Made by a program: the position numbers and the translations under genes. The notes below the pieces were generated by a model. The model was not told where the DNA came from and searched no databases. It worked only from the letters and a program-made list of their open reading frames with translations. A stretch of 64,000 nt of DNA from contig JAWWNJ010000020.1 in NCBI GenBank assembly GCA_037176885.1, forward strand, positions 930,001 to 994,000. Direction: 5' to 3'. Below, in pieces: positions 28,914 to 39,575 of this stretch (position 1 is the first letter of the stretch; every line of letters starts with the position of its first letter). The DNA comes from Favolaschia claudopus (taxonomy: Eukaryota; Basidiomycota; Agaricomycetes; Agaricales; Mycenaceae).

Positions 28914-29251
28914 TCGACTCCCCTCAACAGCAGCTTGGGCAATCACAATCCACAAGAGTCAAGGACTAACGCTGAAACAAGCAGTCATTGACCTTGGGCC
29001 CAGAGACTTTTCCTCGGGTCTTTCTTTTGTGGCCATTTCTCGGGTCAAAAAATTGTCCGGAGTTGCATTTCGTACCCCTTTTCCACTGAGCAGACTACAG
29101 AGAGCAAATGTGACGGAGTCAATGAAGATGTTTGAAGCAGATTTGATGCGCCGAGCAGAGCTTAGTTTTACTTGGAATGGACCTTAGCTGTATTCGAGGA
29201 TTAATGATAGAATTGTTCAGTATTAAATTATGGTCTCAAGAACACGGAACT

Positions 29252-29303
29252 CACGCAAGCTCCCCCTTTTTTGTAAGCCGGGCACCGGCATTACAAACAT
29301 ACT
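29252..29303 (+). repeat. Helentron-like 3' end downstream of the helicase relic
   Basis: ACGCAAGCTCCCCC, then TGTAAGCCGGGCACCGGCAT and TACA. GCAAGCTCCCCC is the inverse of the 5'-terminal GGGGGAGCTTGC seen at 49750; the palindrome TGTAA-GCCGG-gca-CCGGC-a-TTACA follows it. It lies 65 bp beyond the helicase stop codon, where a Helentron 3' terminus would be. Confidence 0.65.
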
Positions 29304-29398
29304 TGACTTCTTTTGTGAGGAATGGCCAAAAGGACGGCCACTAAAATAATTGTTTTTCGCAACCCCTTGGGGTATGTACTGTTTTTAGGGCTGTGATC

Positions 29399-30562
29399 TA
29401 CCCTCGTTGTCCAGTGGAAAGTGCCGCAGACTCTCTCAGCATGGATCCAACGCGCTGATCGTGCTGCGCGTCGCCCAGGCACGCTGGGTCTAGCAGTATT
29501 GCTCGCAGAAAAAGCTGCCTTCGAAGTGAATCCCGCTGCCGATACGTTGGCCGCGACTACTACGCAGACATCCGGGCGTGGGCGTGGAAGCGGAGGCAGA
29601 GGTCGAGGTGGGCGGGGTGCCGGTGCGCGCGGTCGTAGTGGACAAAAGCAAGGTCGCGATTATGCGATTCTTCATGGTCAAAAACGAGGATCTTTCAAGG
29701 GTCCGACGACGCCGTGCCTCCACGGGACGAACATGTTATTGCAGACAATACGCCGCGCGAAGGGATCTATATTTTAATACAGGCAACCATATGCCGCCGT
29801 CTAATTCTACGTCAAATATTTCAAAACCCTGTACACAGTGAGTCTTTCAATTTGCTCTCGATATTGCTTTGACACCAATCAAATAACCGCAGATGTTCCG
29901 GCGGCTCAGTGTTGTGATATCTGCAACCCGAAACTGTTCGATCAAGTCCGTCCAGGCAAACTTGTTCGTGCCAGTCGCCAAAAGGGAATTCGAAAAGTAT
30001 TCTGAAGACAAAGTACCCCGGCCGCTACTTCGCAGCAAATGCCATTTTGGACGATGCGACGTGTGAGCTATTGGCCTCTGTTGGTCCCATCGATGCCATC
30101 GAGACTCCTGAGCAGCTTCTTGCGTCAAGTTGGTCGCGATGGGAGGATCTGCGTCGGCAATTATTTGTTTATATGAAAGGCCTCGACATTCCGGCTTTAC
30201 CTCCCCCTCCCCCAAGACAGAAGCGGTCAGCCCCCACTTCTCAGTCGTTATCTGGGCCAGTTGGATCGTCTACACGGCCTCCTGCACTTCCAATAACCCC
30301 TAGCTCCCCTCCTAATGCAGGAAATTCTCGGAAACGATCTTCTACCTCTCGAGATCTATCAGCCGCTGAAGCCCCACCACCTGCCACTCGTGTTAGCCTA
30401 AACGCTTCATCACCGGCGTTGTACGCCCCTAGCCACACCATCCCTTCGCCCTCAAGCTTTCATGGCTCCCAGATAGCTCGTCCTCAACTATCGTTAGCTC
30501 CCATTTCTTGTTTTCTGTTGGTCTGGTGGCTACTGTACTATGGGCGGTATAGTGTCTCATAA
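29399..30562 (+). pseudogene. RecQ-like helicase C-terminal fragment (telomere-linked-helicase-like)
   Basis: The first piece reads LVVQWKVPQTLSAWIQRADR, as the RecQ motif VI region (QRxGRAxR), though key Gly/Arg positions are altered. A Gly/Arg-rich stretch (GRGRGSGGRGRGGRG) follows. After a frameshift near 29757 the reading continues EGIYILIQATICRRLILRQI, then a 55-nt intron (29838-29892), then CCDICNPKLFDQVRPGKLV (a Cys-rich zinc motif) and, after a stop near 30000, ELLASVGPIDAIETPEQLLA and ELRRQLF-like helical sequence, ending in a Pro/Ser-rich tail. The ATPase core is missing. RecQ-type genes of this kind are often subtelomeric in fungi; that location is not shown here. Confidence 0.65.
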
Positions 30563-30939
30563 TTACCCGTTCCAAAAACACAATGAAGCTAGCAGAAAAA
30601 TCTCAATTCATAGGTAAATGTTTCCGGTAAAAATCACAATCCGCCTACGATGCTACTTAAAAAAACGCAATGTGAACTTAGTAACTTCAGGAATAGGTCG
30701 GCAGAGTTTCGGCACAGCGGCAATCTGATATACTACTGATGTTTGCTTCTATGCTTCGACTGTGCACCAGGGTCAATTCGGAAGTATATGAGGCAAATTT
30801 TCAGTAGGCTTAAGTGCGAACAGAAGTCTGTTTGTGTGCTAAACATACATGAAACTTGCAAACTTCCCTAATCAGAACGATTTCCCCCGCTGTCCACTCA
30901 GGTTTAGAGTCCAATTTTGCTGGGGGACAAGTGTCAGAC
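30563..30939. other. Unassigned AT-rich sequence
   Basis: Short frames only; nothing recognised. Confidence 0.3.
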
Positions 30940-30947
30940 TCTCCAAT

Positions 30948-31925
30948 TAAGGCTCCAACCTTTTAGTTTTCGTTTTCGCCCGAGGGCAAAACAAACGGAA
31001 ACGGTAATAAACGTTTGGAAAAACCTTTTTCATCGTTTAAAACGGTTATTTTGGGTCCAATAAATGAGATAGAATATATATACTAATACTTGCCATACCC
31101 CGCCTTCATCCACACCTTCGTTAGCAATTTTCATCGACCCCCGAGCTCTCAGACCTCGCACCCGCCACGAATCGAAGGTCGTCTTCCAATATCCAGGCCG
31201 AGAAAAGGGAGAGAAATTCTCCGAGGTGGCTGTTCATCAAAAATTCCTCCATGAACTGCGCCGAAGCAGTGCTACTGCGAGCGGGACCTGATCCCGAAGC
31301 CCTTGGAATCGACATGCCCTGCCCGTGGTCGCCGCAGTTGAGGTGCATTGCAAGGTTGGCGAGGTTTGGTTGCTGGGGCTCATCTTCAAAGGACATTCCA
31401 TGGACAGTTCTTGGGATTGTGATGATCCTGGAAGCATGGCTATTAATATCAGGCTGCTCGATGAACACAAATATCAGGGAACTTACTTTGCGCAGTACCT
31501 GCATCGAAATGCCCATCTCCAGCTGCCGTTGTGTGTTACTGGAATCGGGTGGTGATAGTGTTTGCGGCAGTTGGTCTTCGATTGCGAGCTGATTGTGTAG
31601 CCGTCGGTTGGTCAAAGAGTCCGTCGGCATCACATAGCACCGTCGGAGCTGCGCAGATGGCGGAAGGCAAGAGCAGCAGCCTTGATAGGCGACACAAACA
31701 GTCACCAAACATACGCCTAAGACAGCATCACTACGGCACTTGTCATAACCGGCAATCCGCGGCTTTCAACCCAGTACGTGGCTGATGAAAAACCTCGAAA
31801 AAAATTAATCGTTTAATCGTTTATTTTATTTTTGTTTACCGTTTAGCGACCCAGGCAAAAAGAACGAAAAAAGAAACGGATACAACCGTTTAAAACGTTT
31901 GCAAACGGAAACGGTTGGAGCCTTA
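30948..31925. mobile_element. hAT-like non-autonomous element, duplication TCTCCAAT
   Basis: 978 bp. Ends TAAGGCTCCAACC and inverse GGTTGGAGCCTTA, with subterminal CGTTT/AAACG repeats, flanked by the 8-bp direct duplication TCTCCAAT (30940-30947 and 31926-31933). An 8-bp duplication is the hallmark of hAT elements. The interior holds a 195-codon frame that is not a transposase. Confidence 0.88.
31121..31708 (-). CDS. Open frame inside the hAT-like element, unknown
   Basis: 195 codons on the minus strand. The C-terminal half (FMEEFLMNSHLGEFLSLFSA) has a natural helical pattern with acidic residues and ends ESSGVDENC. A possible splice donor (GTAAGT near 31486) suggests the real gene might be spliced. 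It could be a captured host gene piece or chance coding. No family recognised. Confidence 0.3.
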   Translation of the reverse strand: MVTVCVAYQGCCSCLPPSAQLRRCYVMPTDSLTNRRLHNQLAIEDQLPQTLSPPDSSNTQRQLEMGISMQVLRKVSSLIFVFIEQPDINSHASRIITIPRTVHGMSFEDEPQQPNLANLAMHLNCGDHGQGMSIPRASGSGPARSSTASAQFMEEFLMNSHLGEFLSLFSAWILEDDLRFVAGARSESSGVDENC

Positions 31926-32205
31926 TCTCCAATATATGGTGCAATTTATCAGGCTGGGGCATCCTTGGACTTTGACTGTCCCTTCACAGTGTTTTGAGGT
32001 GTTGCCGAAAGAACTGTTGTCTGGGTCAACAGTTTCCGTGATCCCAAAGTGATGGAGCGGCGGCAGAGTTCGGCCGGTTCATGGTCGAGTATTCTCGTGA
32101 CTTTGTGTCAATTGTCATTTGTGCGAAAAATCGGTCATTTCGAGGGTTTTCCAAATGCCGAAAACGCGTCAGGCCTTGACCCGTATTATCATCGGTCCTG
32201 TTGAT

Positions 32206-32710
32206 TACTACACCAATTTGGATTGATGACACCCGGACGTCAGCTGTGGGATATCCGTGGACATCCCGATAGGCGCTTGATGGGATGGTCTTTGGAGCTC
32301 TTGCCAGCGACCCGTCTCTGACATTCCATAAATCACTTTTATGAGTACAGGACTACGTTGGGCACTGCCCAACTATGTTACCTAGCTAGATACTCGAGTG
32401 CTATTCCTCAGTTTCTCTGTTTTTGTCTTTTTGAGCGTTATGGTGGCCCGTGCGCGAGACGTGTGAAACGGAACTCGGCGCCACGTCACAGCACGTCCCG
32501 AACCTCTTTCTTTCCCTCTCCCTTCGCCTGCCAGGGCCTCGCTCCCCAGCTCCGTCTTTGTTTCCCTTGATGCATACGTTCGTCAAAGTTGTGGCACCAA
32601 GCCCTCAAGCCAACCTGCAAGTGACTGCAATGTTCTCGTTCGTCAAGGTTTTGTCAAGACTCAAGAGTGGTGTCCACTGTTCAATGCAGCAATGCTCTTG
32701 TCAAGAGTCA
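32206..32710 (+). repeat. Dispersed repeat R1, copy 1
   Basis: Matches 49386-50555 in inverse orientation with few differences, including the conserved GTTGATTA junction with a hAT-type terminus ending ATCATCGGTCCT at 32204. Here the site CATAAATCACTTTTATG (32328-32344) is uninterrupted, giving the empty site for the Helentron-like insertion in copy 2. The right part is rich in TCAAG. Confidence 0.8.
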
Positions 32711-32809
32711 ATGTCTCTCTGTAACCTCAAATGCAAGCCAGCCACCCTGAATTCAAATCTCAAGCCTCGAATTGCCCTCAAACCATGCTGTCAACGCTGT
32801 TATTGCACT

Positions 32810-33345
32810 GTGCAAAGTATCCATCATGAAATTCATGCAGATTGTTATGAAATCCAAGTTTCATGATGTTTTGTCATGAACGACGTTATGAATTTCAAGA
32901 CGGCTTTCATGATGCTCAGAAACTTGCTTTTGTGACAATATGGATTCGTGACAAAACATCATGAATTTTCGTCATGAAACAACTACTCAATTTTTTTTTT
33001 GCCAAGTCCACCAGATGTTGAGTGCACAGTGTGCTCATCCCAGTGTGACACCAGGACATGGTGCTAGTAGGTCTGTCAACTACATCCTACTGTAAATCGG
33101 TTGGTTAACAAGTCAATAGTTCAGTTAGTACTAGTTAGGCTGTGCGCGCCACCCAGTGCAGCGGTCCGGAGTTCGACTCCGGCTGCCGGGAGCCTAATTT
33201 ATTTGCCCCGCGCTGGCCTCCTTTTCATGATGTTTTGCCCTGAATTTGTTGACGAAACATCATGAAAAGCCATCATGAACGGCCCCATAAGCATCATGAA
33301 AATCACGACTCCGAGTCATGATGTTTTGTTATGAATTTCCGGTAC
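32810..33345. repeat. Cluster of TTCATGATG / CATCATGAA words
   Basis: The word ATCATGAA or its inverse occurs many times, often as CATGATGTTTTGT. A 75-bp piece near 33268-33345 matches 49133-49207. The pattern resembles subterminal repeats of a DNA transposon, but I could not fix its ends. Confidence 0.5.
33110..33196 (+). other. tRNA-like sequence (SINE head or tRNA relic)
   Basis: An A-box-like TAGTTCAGTTAG (near 33119) and a B-box GAGTTCGACTCC inside the stem-loop CCGGAGTTCGACTCCGG are spaced about as in a tRNA. The acceptor arms do not pair, so it is not a functional tRNA. It lies within the TTCATGATG cluster. Confidence 0.45.
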
Positions 33346-33351
33346 AGTGGT

Positions 33352-34060
33352 TCAAAGAGACTTCCAAGCGCGCCATTCGATGCTTGAGATCCACTTCAGC
33401 ATTTTGTTTCGATGATTTCTCCACGGCTGGCGGAGGTGAAAGCGACATATTACTAACCAGATGTCGGGCCACACCGCCGCCAAGGCCCCTCGCTCCTTCA
33501 AGTCAGTGTCCGTGATGGCAGACACTGGTTTGAACACAACTCCTTGGCGCCCAGAGCTTGGTGAGTATTTCGGTGTTATAGCCTGACGCAGAAAATTTAT
33601 TCCCCGTAGGCGCGGAAAACAAAAGGAATGAGACAGGAACACCCTTCCGGTTCGCATCCACGACCATCACGATGAACTGTCCAGGCCGCACAATTCATCT
33701 CGTCTGTGGCAATCGCTGCCTCGGAGCGTTCACCTTTTTGGGTGCGCGCCGAGTAGTGGAAGACGGCATGTGCAAGCGTCGGATTAAAGTTGTCTGATTG
33801 CGGATCCAGCCAGTCGTCAATGTTAACTTCCGGGGCCACGGTAACCATGATACCCCTCATTCGATTGAACTGCCGGTATAGCGATGGTGAGTCGTTATGG
33901 GTCAGGATCCAACGATATGGTGAGTCTCGCAGGTCGTCTGGGAAGCCCTTATATGCTCTGGCTTTCAACAGATCCTGGTTCTTCTGACGAATGTCCTTGA
34001 AAGTTCAGCCGTCACGTAATTGGGTAAGCGCGACAGCGTATACAGCGGGATGGACGGGAA
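33352..34060 (-). pseudogene. Mutator-like (MULE) transposase fragment
   Basis: Minus-strand pieces in three phases follow a basidiomycete MULE transposase: ARAYKGFPDDLRDSPYRWIL, SLYRQFNRMRGIMVTVAPEV, FHYSARTQKGERSEAAIATD, then MVVDANRKGVPVSFLLFSAP and AITDTDLKERGALAAVWPDI with ICRFHLRQPWRNHRN. In the family, the Asp of ITD and of VxD and a later Glu form the catalytic centre. Frameshifts near 33690 and 33550 break it; both ends of the protein are missing. Confidence 0.75.
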
Positions 34061-34359
34061 TAGGCGGTATACGGCAATACTCAGCCTGAAGCTCATACAG
34101 TCAAGCGGTGAGCGATCTTGGTCGATCAGACACAGGGCTCTTTGACAAACCCCCCCAAATTAGGCAATCCGATAAATTAGCCGACCAGCTTTTCCTGGCT
34201 CGACCGTTCGACTTCGTTCTGTAGCTCAGAACTCGGACCGATAACGCTGAGATTTTGGCTACCCCCCCATTTTGATACTCTAAGAATCGCCTTGTGGTCT
34301 CGGAGTATCTCGTTCCCCCACACATTTGCATGTTTGATTGACGCTGATGACATTCGGCA

Positions 34360-36296
34360 ATGATTCGGCAGCCTTCGGTGAAATGTGGACGACGCGAGTT
34401 TTCAATTTCATTACATAAATTCATCAGGTCGTTACGCCTTCGTTCCCGCCCTCCTACCGAACCCTCCGCTAACGTCCCATGTGACCAGTCCTCCGACGAT
34501 CCTCCCCTTACCACCTCTTCCACTGCGCCGGCCGAAATGACGCCAATTCCAGCTGAAGTCGACCCCGGACCCATTGAGGAGGACGAACTCAGCATCCTGC
34601 GCGACAACGACAAACTCGTTGCGGAGACGCCCGAGGACGACGACGGCGTGGAGGTCGCCATGCTGGCCAGCCTCAACGCCTTCATTGCCGACAACCCCAT
34701 CGACGTCGAGTTTCCCAACGACCCACGCAACTACGACGAGGCGATGGCCGCGCCGAACGCAGCGAAGTGGGTGGAAGGAACTCACGAAGAGCTTGACGCG
34801 CTTCGGGAGCAGGGGTGTATCGGCTCGTTGACCCATCTACCGTCCCTCCCAACAAAACCATCCTCGACCTGCGCCCTGTCTACGTTCGGAAACACGACGC
34901 CGACGGCAATGTCACCCGGCACAAGGTTCGATACTGCGCGAAAGGATTTCGTCAGGTATTCGGTAGAGATTTCATCAATACGACCTCACCGACTGCCCGG
35001 CTTGAATCGTTTCGTGCACTGATCCACCTTGCTGCCAGCCGTGGCTGGGACGTCCAACAGGCTGACGTGAAGACCGCCTTCCTCAACGCGCCGCTGCCAG
35101 AAAGCGAGTATCAATACGCATATCAGCCGCGACATTTCGAGGAGGGAGGGAAGGAGAAGTGGTTGTGGATGTTGGTGCGGGCGATTTACGGGCTGAAGCA
35201 GGCGGGACGGTGTTGGAATAAGGAGTTGAATGACGCGATCCTGGGGTGGGGGTTTCGGCGATTAACGTGGGAGTGGTGCATATATTTTCACCGGACGGCG
35301 GAAGGCGAGATCATCATCATACTCGTCCACGTCGACGACATGGCGTGTGCGGCCTCATCTCCAAAGCTGAACGACTGGTTCAAACGTCAGCTCCGGTCTC
35401 GTTGGACGATATCCGACCTCGGCGCCATTAACTACTGCCTTGGGATCCGAATCGTCCGCGACCCGGAACGCCACACCGCTCGACTCACCCAGACCGCCCT
35501 CATCGACCGCGTAATCCAGCAATTCCGCCAGACTGACGCGTACTGTATCCTGTCGCCACACCTATGGAGGCCAAGCTCAAGCTTTCGCGACCCACCTCTG
35601 ACGAACGCGCTGCCGACACGGACCGACTGGCGTTAATTCCATACCGCCCCCTTGTCGGTTCTCTCATGTACATCGCCATCGGTACACGCCCGGACATCGC
35701 CTTCGCCGTTAACACTCTCACATCATACCTAGACTGTTACACGTTACCACATTGGCAAGCCGCTATCCGCGTCGTCCGTTACCTCAAGGGCACGAGGGAG
35801 ATGGGGTTGGTGCTGGGAGGTCGTCAGTGCATTCCGCGGGGCTTCAGCGACTCAGATTGGGCAAGTGACACGGAGACGAGGAAATCTGTTATGGGGTACA
35901 CGTTTTCTCTCGGCTCTGGCGCAATCACTTGGGCTTCCCGGAAGCAACGTGTCGTGGCAGCATCGTCGACGGAGGCCGAATATATAGCAGCGTCGGAGGC
36001 AGCCCGCGAGGCGTACTGGCTTCGCTCACTCGCGCGTGGACTCGAGATCTCCCTGGACGGCCCTATGCCCATCCTTTGCGACAACGACGCAGCCCGTATC
36101 ATGGCCAATGACCAAGTCGACCACAAGAGGAACAAGCACATTGACGTGCGGTACCACCACGTTCGCGACGGCATCAGCAAACAGAAAATCATCCTACCGC
36201 GCGTCTCATCTCACGACAACGTCGCCGACTGCCTAACCAAATCTCTACCCGCCGTCGATTTTCTCCGTCACCGCGCTGCTTTGGGCCTGGAATGAG
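34360..36296 (+). pseudogene. Ty1/copia pol remnant: reverse transcriptase and RNase H
   Basis: Three plus-strand segments: 34360-about 34810 ends with DPRNYDEAMAAPNAAKWVEG, the usual start of copia reverse transcriptase; about 34815-35560 has DVQQADVKTAFLNAPL, AIYGLKQAGRCW and HVDDM (catalytic box); 35564-36295 has PYRPLVGSLMYIAIGTRPDI, RKSVMGYTFSLGSGAITWAS and STEAEYIAASEA plus NKHIDVRYHHVR (RNase H). Frame changes near 34812 and 35560 break the polyprotein. Protease and most of the integrase are absent. A purine tract and LTR-like start follow at 36340-36355. Confidence 0.85.
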
Positions 36297-36354
36297 GGGG
36301 TGTGCTGTTGTGCGTGAGGGGGTGCGTGTTGTAGGCGTCCGAGACGAGGGGGTG

Positions 36355-36600
36355 TGTTGGATATGGCGTCACGGACTTGTAGTTTAGAGTGTGACACGGC
36401 GCGACCTATAACAGGTCGTGACCGTGTGACCACGCCTCTCACCGTCTTTCCACATTCTGGGAGCAGTGAGAGGTAAGCCGTTCATCCTTATTATACTACG
36501 CGAGGTACTTATACACATGTAGCTAGTACTCACAGTAGTCTCATAGGTGAATACCACCGTCTTTCCACATTCTGGGAGCAGTGACAAGGGGGAATCGGGA
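36355..36600 (+). repeat. Probable copia 3' LTR (start) with 30-bp internal repeat
   Basis: After GAGACGAGGGGG-TG the sequence TGTTGGATATGGCG begins as copia LTRs do. Two copies of CCGTCTTTCCACATTCTGGG (from about 36441 and 36560) lie within it. The right end is not clear, and no 5' LTR was found. Confidence 0.55.
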
Positions 36601-36954
36601 TTCGAATTTTGGATATAGGGTCGATAAATTTTTTAAGGCCTCGGCCAGACCCCCCCTCCCCCCCTCCCCTCCTACTCGCAGTTACCAAAAGTAACCGAAT
36701 TCGGGGTTTTTTCCCAGAAATTACGATGGTCAAGGAACTTTGAGCGATGAAGGGTTCATTTATAGCGTGTTTGTTACAACTTTTATGATATAAACTTGGG
36801 GTAAGGTATCACACAGTGGCTGAATAAATTAATCTTCAAAATTTGGCGGTGTTTGCCTTTTTTAGAACACACTCACCAGGATTTCAAGTGGGTGAGTACC
36901 TCAAAAATATGTATCTCATGACTTTGTACCATCGCTGCTACCCCAATTGAGGCC

Positions 36955-37090
36955 TCCTGGTATGTTTTAACTCTGCCTGGCCCTAATTGTGCAGCAAAAA
37001 ATACAATTCAAATTTAAATTTTTTCCTTCGGTCGATTTGAGACATCAATGATGGGACCTATTTGGTGGTGTTTAGGCCGAGCGCATCATA
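36955..37090. repeat. One-ended copy of the TATGGTGCGC MITE
   Basis: It shares the block TTTAAATTTTTTCCTTCGGT and the terminus ending CGAGCGCATCATA with copy A but lacks the other end. Confidence 0.65.
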
Positions 37091-38006
37091 GCTTCTTAAT
37101 TAACTTCGGATTCTCCCTCGCTAGACCCTCGAGATATCTCGGGTCCTAAAGGTTGCCCTTACACCACGCCGGAAACATGTGTGTCCTGCTGCCCTCTCTT
37201 GCCCCTTTCCCCCACCTTCTCTCCTCTTTGCCTGGGGGTAAAATGTCTGTGATTTTTCTCTCCTGTTCCATTTCTCACTTTCTTTCACTATCAGAGTTAA
37301 TCTCTGTGTTTTGGCTGATGAAAATTACGAGGATTTTGCTTAAATCGATCATTTGTGTAAGTCTTTCATGAGGATATGTACAAAAACCATCTTGAACTTC
37401 ATTTGCAGGCCTATATCATAATGCAAGGCTTCTCTATGTTTGTGAATTAATTGAACTACAGTAACATTTATCTAGGGATCAAACCCCTCCTAACAAGGCT
37501 CCGCAACGCGCTCGGATTACTGCTCAACAACAGGAACGAGATAGCCGTACTATGGATAGTCCACACAGACATCGTACTCCCCCAGTCTATCAGCAGCCTC
37601 TCCCACAAAACCCACCAGCTGCTGGGCAACAGCCTTTTCCTGATGTTTTTGGAGGTTTCCAGCACCCTAGATTGGCTTCCGAGATAAGAAATTTCCTTAT
37701 ATAGAAGGGGGCGGAGGGGGGTCCCAAGGGCCTCGAAAAAAAACTTTCATATGATTTTTTGTAACTCGGTTCTGAGGGTTGTATGCAGCAGATATATGCT
37801 AGGTACGTTGCTCTACAGCCTTATTTTAGCAATTCAGTACTTCAGATCCAACTCTGGCCACGAGGATTAACAAAGCGGCGGGCCCAGATGGAAAATGATT
37901 TGAGGCAGATGAAGATGATCCGAGGCAGATGCAACAAAGAGAGGCAGGATGGTGTTGATTTCATGCAAGTGAGGCACATCGGCGCTTGGCTTATCTGCCG
38001 TACATC
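37091..38006. other. No firm gene (Gln/Pro-rich reading at 37478-37690)
   Basis: One phase on the plus strand at 37478-37690 reads as a Gln/Pro-rich segment (PPVYQQPLPQNPPAAGQQPF), which could be a piece of a real exon, but flanking exons are not evident. The rest is unassigned. Confidence 0.3.
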
Positions 38007-38014
38007 TTCGATCT

Positions 38015-38392
38015 TAGGGATCGGCACCGTACCGTATACGGTACGGGCCGTAAGAATACGGCCGTAAAATTTCGCGATTTTGGGGCTATACGGGACGGCT
38101 ACGGTACGGCGACCAACACCCGTATGCAACCGTAATACGGTCTTCCCGACGACGAGTACGACTCTATGACGAGGTGAGGGGGGTGTAAATCGATGAATAG
38201 TGAGGTATTTTACCAGTTCCACTCCAACTTCACCGCCGGCATCACTCACAGAGCCCAGGATATTGAGATCAGTATGTGTCCGTACCGTACCGTATTTTAC
38301 GGGAGGCGAAAATGGCCCTGTACGGGACGGTTACGGGTACCGTACAATACGGGCCGTATTGCCGTATTGTATGGTTACGGTGCCGATCCCTA
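38015..38392. mobile_element. hAT MITE, duplication TTCGATCT
   Basis: 378 bp, ends TAGGGATCGGCACCGTA and inverse, flanked by the 8-bp duplication TTCGATCT (38007-38014, 38393-38400). The interior is built of CCGTA/TACGG words in both orientations. No coding capacity. Confidence 0.9.
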
Positions 38393-38400
38393 TTCGATCT

Positions 38401-39575
38401 ATCGGCACTTGCCGGACCACACTTGCGAAAAAACTTGAAGTAACTAAGTAATTCACTCGCGTAGCATGAACCCAAAGCTCAATATATTACGGTGTACTTA
38501 GCGCTAACATATGTATCGTCTACCTACAGCGTGAATTGCCCTGATCACCCCAATTTTGAATTTACCCTAAAATACACGTCATGTAACGATTTGAGACGTA
38601 AACACGAAGGTACCTACCTCACCAATCGTTCTCGGCGGGCTTGAATTGAGGGATAGCCCAGCCTTTTTGCCTCTTGTGTTGAAACCAGTCTGGTGCGACT
38701 CAATGTCAGTAAATTTCTCGGATATGGAAATTTGATGGAAATATTGAACACACACCCTTCGGTCCCGAAAAATTATGAACGAAGGCGAGAAATTCGTTGT
38801 TAACATCAGGATCATCCTCTAGCAGCAAGAACATTCAACATATGCTGTTCGTTTTGGAAAAAAATTCAATTCATATTTGAATGGTGTCGCATCTCTCACT
38901 GGCAGTCGTGACATATTTTCGATGCTACAATATATTTCATTGGCGCCAAATATTTATGTAAAGCTGAGAGGTTCGCATATTTCTGAGTACTTGTCGGCAT
39001 ATTTGACTGAGACTCGTACATTATTCATTTCTTGAAGCCGTAGTGGTTTGTTGTATTTCTCTTTGAGTACAATTTATGAGACTTGATTGAGATGGAGCTA
39101 TGAAGACACACGAGAACAAAATTGTATTGGACGATTGGAGGCGATGTCTAGGATGATTACTATGTACGGAGGGTCTGATACGGACAGCAGAGGATTGTAC
39201 CGGAGCGGTAATCAAGCATAGCAATCTAACTAAGCTCGGTTTTGTTTAGCAATTAGAGGACAAGAAAATCTACAAGCGATTGATCGGTCAGAAAGTGTAC
39301 TTGCGTTCGTCGGAGTACGGGTTACCCCATGAAGGGTCAACCTTATACTCGTCAGAGAACTTCGGGTCAACAGTTGGAGCCTTCGGCGGGGGAGTACGGG
39401 CCCAATCCGGAGTGGGAGGGCGGCTGGCCGGCTCATCCGTAGCAGTCAGATCAATGTACTCCGATCCTTGGTATCAGGTTAACCGTGTCGTGTTGGGTGA
39501 ATACAGCGGAAGCATACCCATTATCTCATGAGCAACATCATCGTTGAAAATTCCAGTCTCCGCTGTGTCGGAAAG
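38401..39575. other. Unassigned sequence
   Basis: No gene or bounded repeat was recognised. It forms the 3' flank of the gene ending at 39576. Confidence 0.35.

Larger units (their letters stand above)
27567..29187 (+). pseudogene. PIF1/Helitron-type helicase C-terminal part, broken by nested elements
   Basis: Plus-strand pieces match the C-terminal region of PIF1-family helicases found in Helitrons: EDADGLEQEVLIAEGARVMI and TRNVCTSKG up to about 27667, then GFVNGAQGVVKKI and LKLAVVVSVKCDDGGYSG to 27835, and finally AWAITIHKSQGLTLKQAVID with SFVAISRVKKLSGVAF (from 28936), ending at 29187. The second and third pieces are separated by an LTR at 27902-28913. A stop and frame change occur near 27690-27750. 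The N-terminal ATPase motifs and any Rep domain are missing. Known role of the family: unwinding DNA in rolling-circle transposition. Confidence 0.75.

Noticed and set aside
22491..29303. A single 6.8-kb Helentron spanning the 5' hairpin at 22.5 kb and the 3' end at 29.3 kb
   Set aside because: Tempting, but no Rep or N-terminal helicase sequence lies between and other genes intervene; the pairing of ends cannot be shown.
33110..33196. Functional tRNA gene
   Set aside because: B-box is good but the acceptor arms do not pair.
34101..34730. Ser-rich 209-codon frame on the minus strand
   Set aside because: It is the antisense of the copia coding segment.
38015..38392. Telomere- or satellite-like TACGG array
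   Set aside because: The words are in both orientations, and the unit has inverted ends and an 8-bp duplication, so it is a hAT MITE.
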